Below, in pieces: positions 63,601 through 64,000 of a stretch of DNA of 64,000 nt. The stretch covers positions 248,001 to 312,000 of the forward strand of contig CALLAC010000001.1 of the NCBI GenBank assembly GCA_938002655.1. Direction: 5' to 3'. Each line of letters opens with the position of its first letter. Within the stretch, counting starts at the first letter, position 1. Below the pieces are notes generated by a model, which was not told the origin of the DNA, searched no databases, and worked only from the letters and a program-made list of their open reading frames with translations. The stretch comes from an uncultured Cytophagales bacterium (lineage in GTDB: Bacteria > Bacteroidota > Bacteroidia > Cytophagales > Thermonemataceae). The position numbers were made by a program, and so were the translations under genes.

Positions 63601-64000
63601 TTACCAAGAATATGGTAAAAGTAAAGACGAATCGCCATAGCTGAGAAAGCGATAATTGTTTTGCAAAGCGTGCTGATAGATTTTTCGCCAATCTTCGCCT
63701 ACAAATGCCGCAACAAGTAAAATAAGCGTAGTTTGAGGTAGGTGAAAGTTGGTTATCAAGCCTTTACATACCTTGAATTGGTAGCGGGGGTAGATAAAAA
63801 TTTCGGTACTGCCTTGCAATTCAGTGAGTTTATGTTTCTGCAAGAGTTCTTTAATTGCCTGTAAAGCCTCTAACAACGATGGTTGTTTGCTTTCAGGAAT
63901 TTCATAAGGAGTTTGCTGTTTGATTTGCAAAATTGGAGTTTGTGTTTTACCTAAAATAATTTCTGTTCCGAACCAATACAAACTTTCAAGCGTACGCATA
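63601..64000 (-). CDS. queA: tRNA preQ1 transferase-isomerase QueA, C-terminal part
   Basis: Builds epoxyqueuosine in tRNA. Only the last 133 codons are present; the 5' part lies beyond the right edge. Visible motifs are SVRTLES-like MRTLES, FIYPRYQFKVCKGLITNFHLPQ and LLVAAFVG, then NNYRFLSYGDSSLLL near the C-terminus. The Met at 63999 is internal, since the family motif begins earlier (GTTSxRTLES). Confidence 0.92.
   Translation of the reverse strand, partial: MRTLESLYWFGTEIILGKTQTPILQIKQQTPYEIPESKQPSLLEALQAIKELLQKHKLTELQGSTEIFIYPRYQFKVCKGLITNFHLPQTTLILLVAAFVGEDWRKIYQHALQNNYRFLSYGDSSLLLPYSW

Noticed and set aside
1-64000. tRNA or rRNA genes
   Set aside because: No interval showed a cloverleaf with a GTTCRANNC T-arm and acceptor pairing; no rRNA signature was seen.

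Overview
The window is a gene-dense, AT-rich chromosomal segment from a member of the Bacteroidota, most likely a Cytophagales-type gliding bacterium. Several things point this way. There is type IX secretion machinery and cargo: PorZ, a PorP/SprF-like outer-membrane protein, and a giant cell-surface protein with a gliding-motility type B C-terminus. There is a Bacteroidota-type TonB, an arginine decarboxylase of the short Bacteroidota type, and a methylmalonyl-CoA mutase small subunit. Many genes also have promoters of the Bacteroidota form TTTG - 18 to 20 bp - TAnnTTTG. I see no rRNA, tRNA, CRISPR array, insertion sequence or prophage. Both ends cut a gene: a Cache/HAMP/GAF sensor on the left and queA on the right.

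Layout. 1-2.8 kb: two minus-strand GAF-domain membrane sensors. 3.3-6 kb: arginine decarboxylase and a dihydroorotase-like protein lacking the DxHxH metal ligands. 6.4-9.9 kb: a NuoL/DabB-like fragment, a long SulP anion transporter and a membrane hydroxylase. 10-17.6 kb: ribosomal protein L25, a glycosyltransferase, DUF1684, rplU-rpmA, an MBOAT acyltransferase and an overlapping yicC-rluD-prmC set. 18.5-21.4 kb: a flavin monooxygenase beside a GH3-type amido synthetase. 21.5-25.4 kb: PLP-homeostasis protein, Nudix/purS, and folP-cdaA (c-di-AMP synthesis).

25.5-33.5 kb is a run of seven plus-strand genes with tiny gaps or overlaps: siaB, siaC, ruvB, an amino-acid permease, a histidine kinase/receiver/HPt hybrid, a PorP/SprF-like protein with a degenerate OmpA-like tail, and an orphan mutA. 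The SiaB/SiaC phospho-switch, phosphorelay kinase and outer-membrane protein together look like an uncharacterised signalling unit. 33.5-36.3 kb is a minus-strand envelope cluster. 36.5-40.6 kb holds leucine-type dehydrogenase, mannose-1-phosphate guanylyltransferase, a FucP-type transporter and an orphan nuoC. 40.6-49 kb is mostly minus strand: DNA glycosylase, porZ-lptB, dipeptidase-ispF-doxX, gpsA-holB.

49.1-50.1 kb encodes a small-type transaldolase (FSA/TalC-like) fused to two CBS domains that resemble the tail of arabinose-5-phosphate isomerase KdsD. With the SiaB/SiaC-phosphorelay run and the monooxygenase-GH3 pair, it is one of the best candidates for new biology here. 50-57 kb: esterase, Na/Pi cotransporter, YbjN-like protein, an ABC ATPase without a permease, an unrecognised 1008-residue membrane/TPR protein, and adk. 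57.4-64 kb: the type B surface protein, enoyl-CoA hydratase, pterin dehydratase, lysS and queA.

A dispersed palindrome (AAACCTATGAGGTTT plus its complement) occurs at four places, twice in tandem after adk. All functional calls rest on reading motifs by eye; no database search was run.
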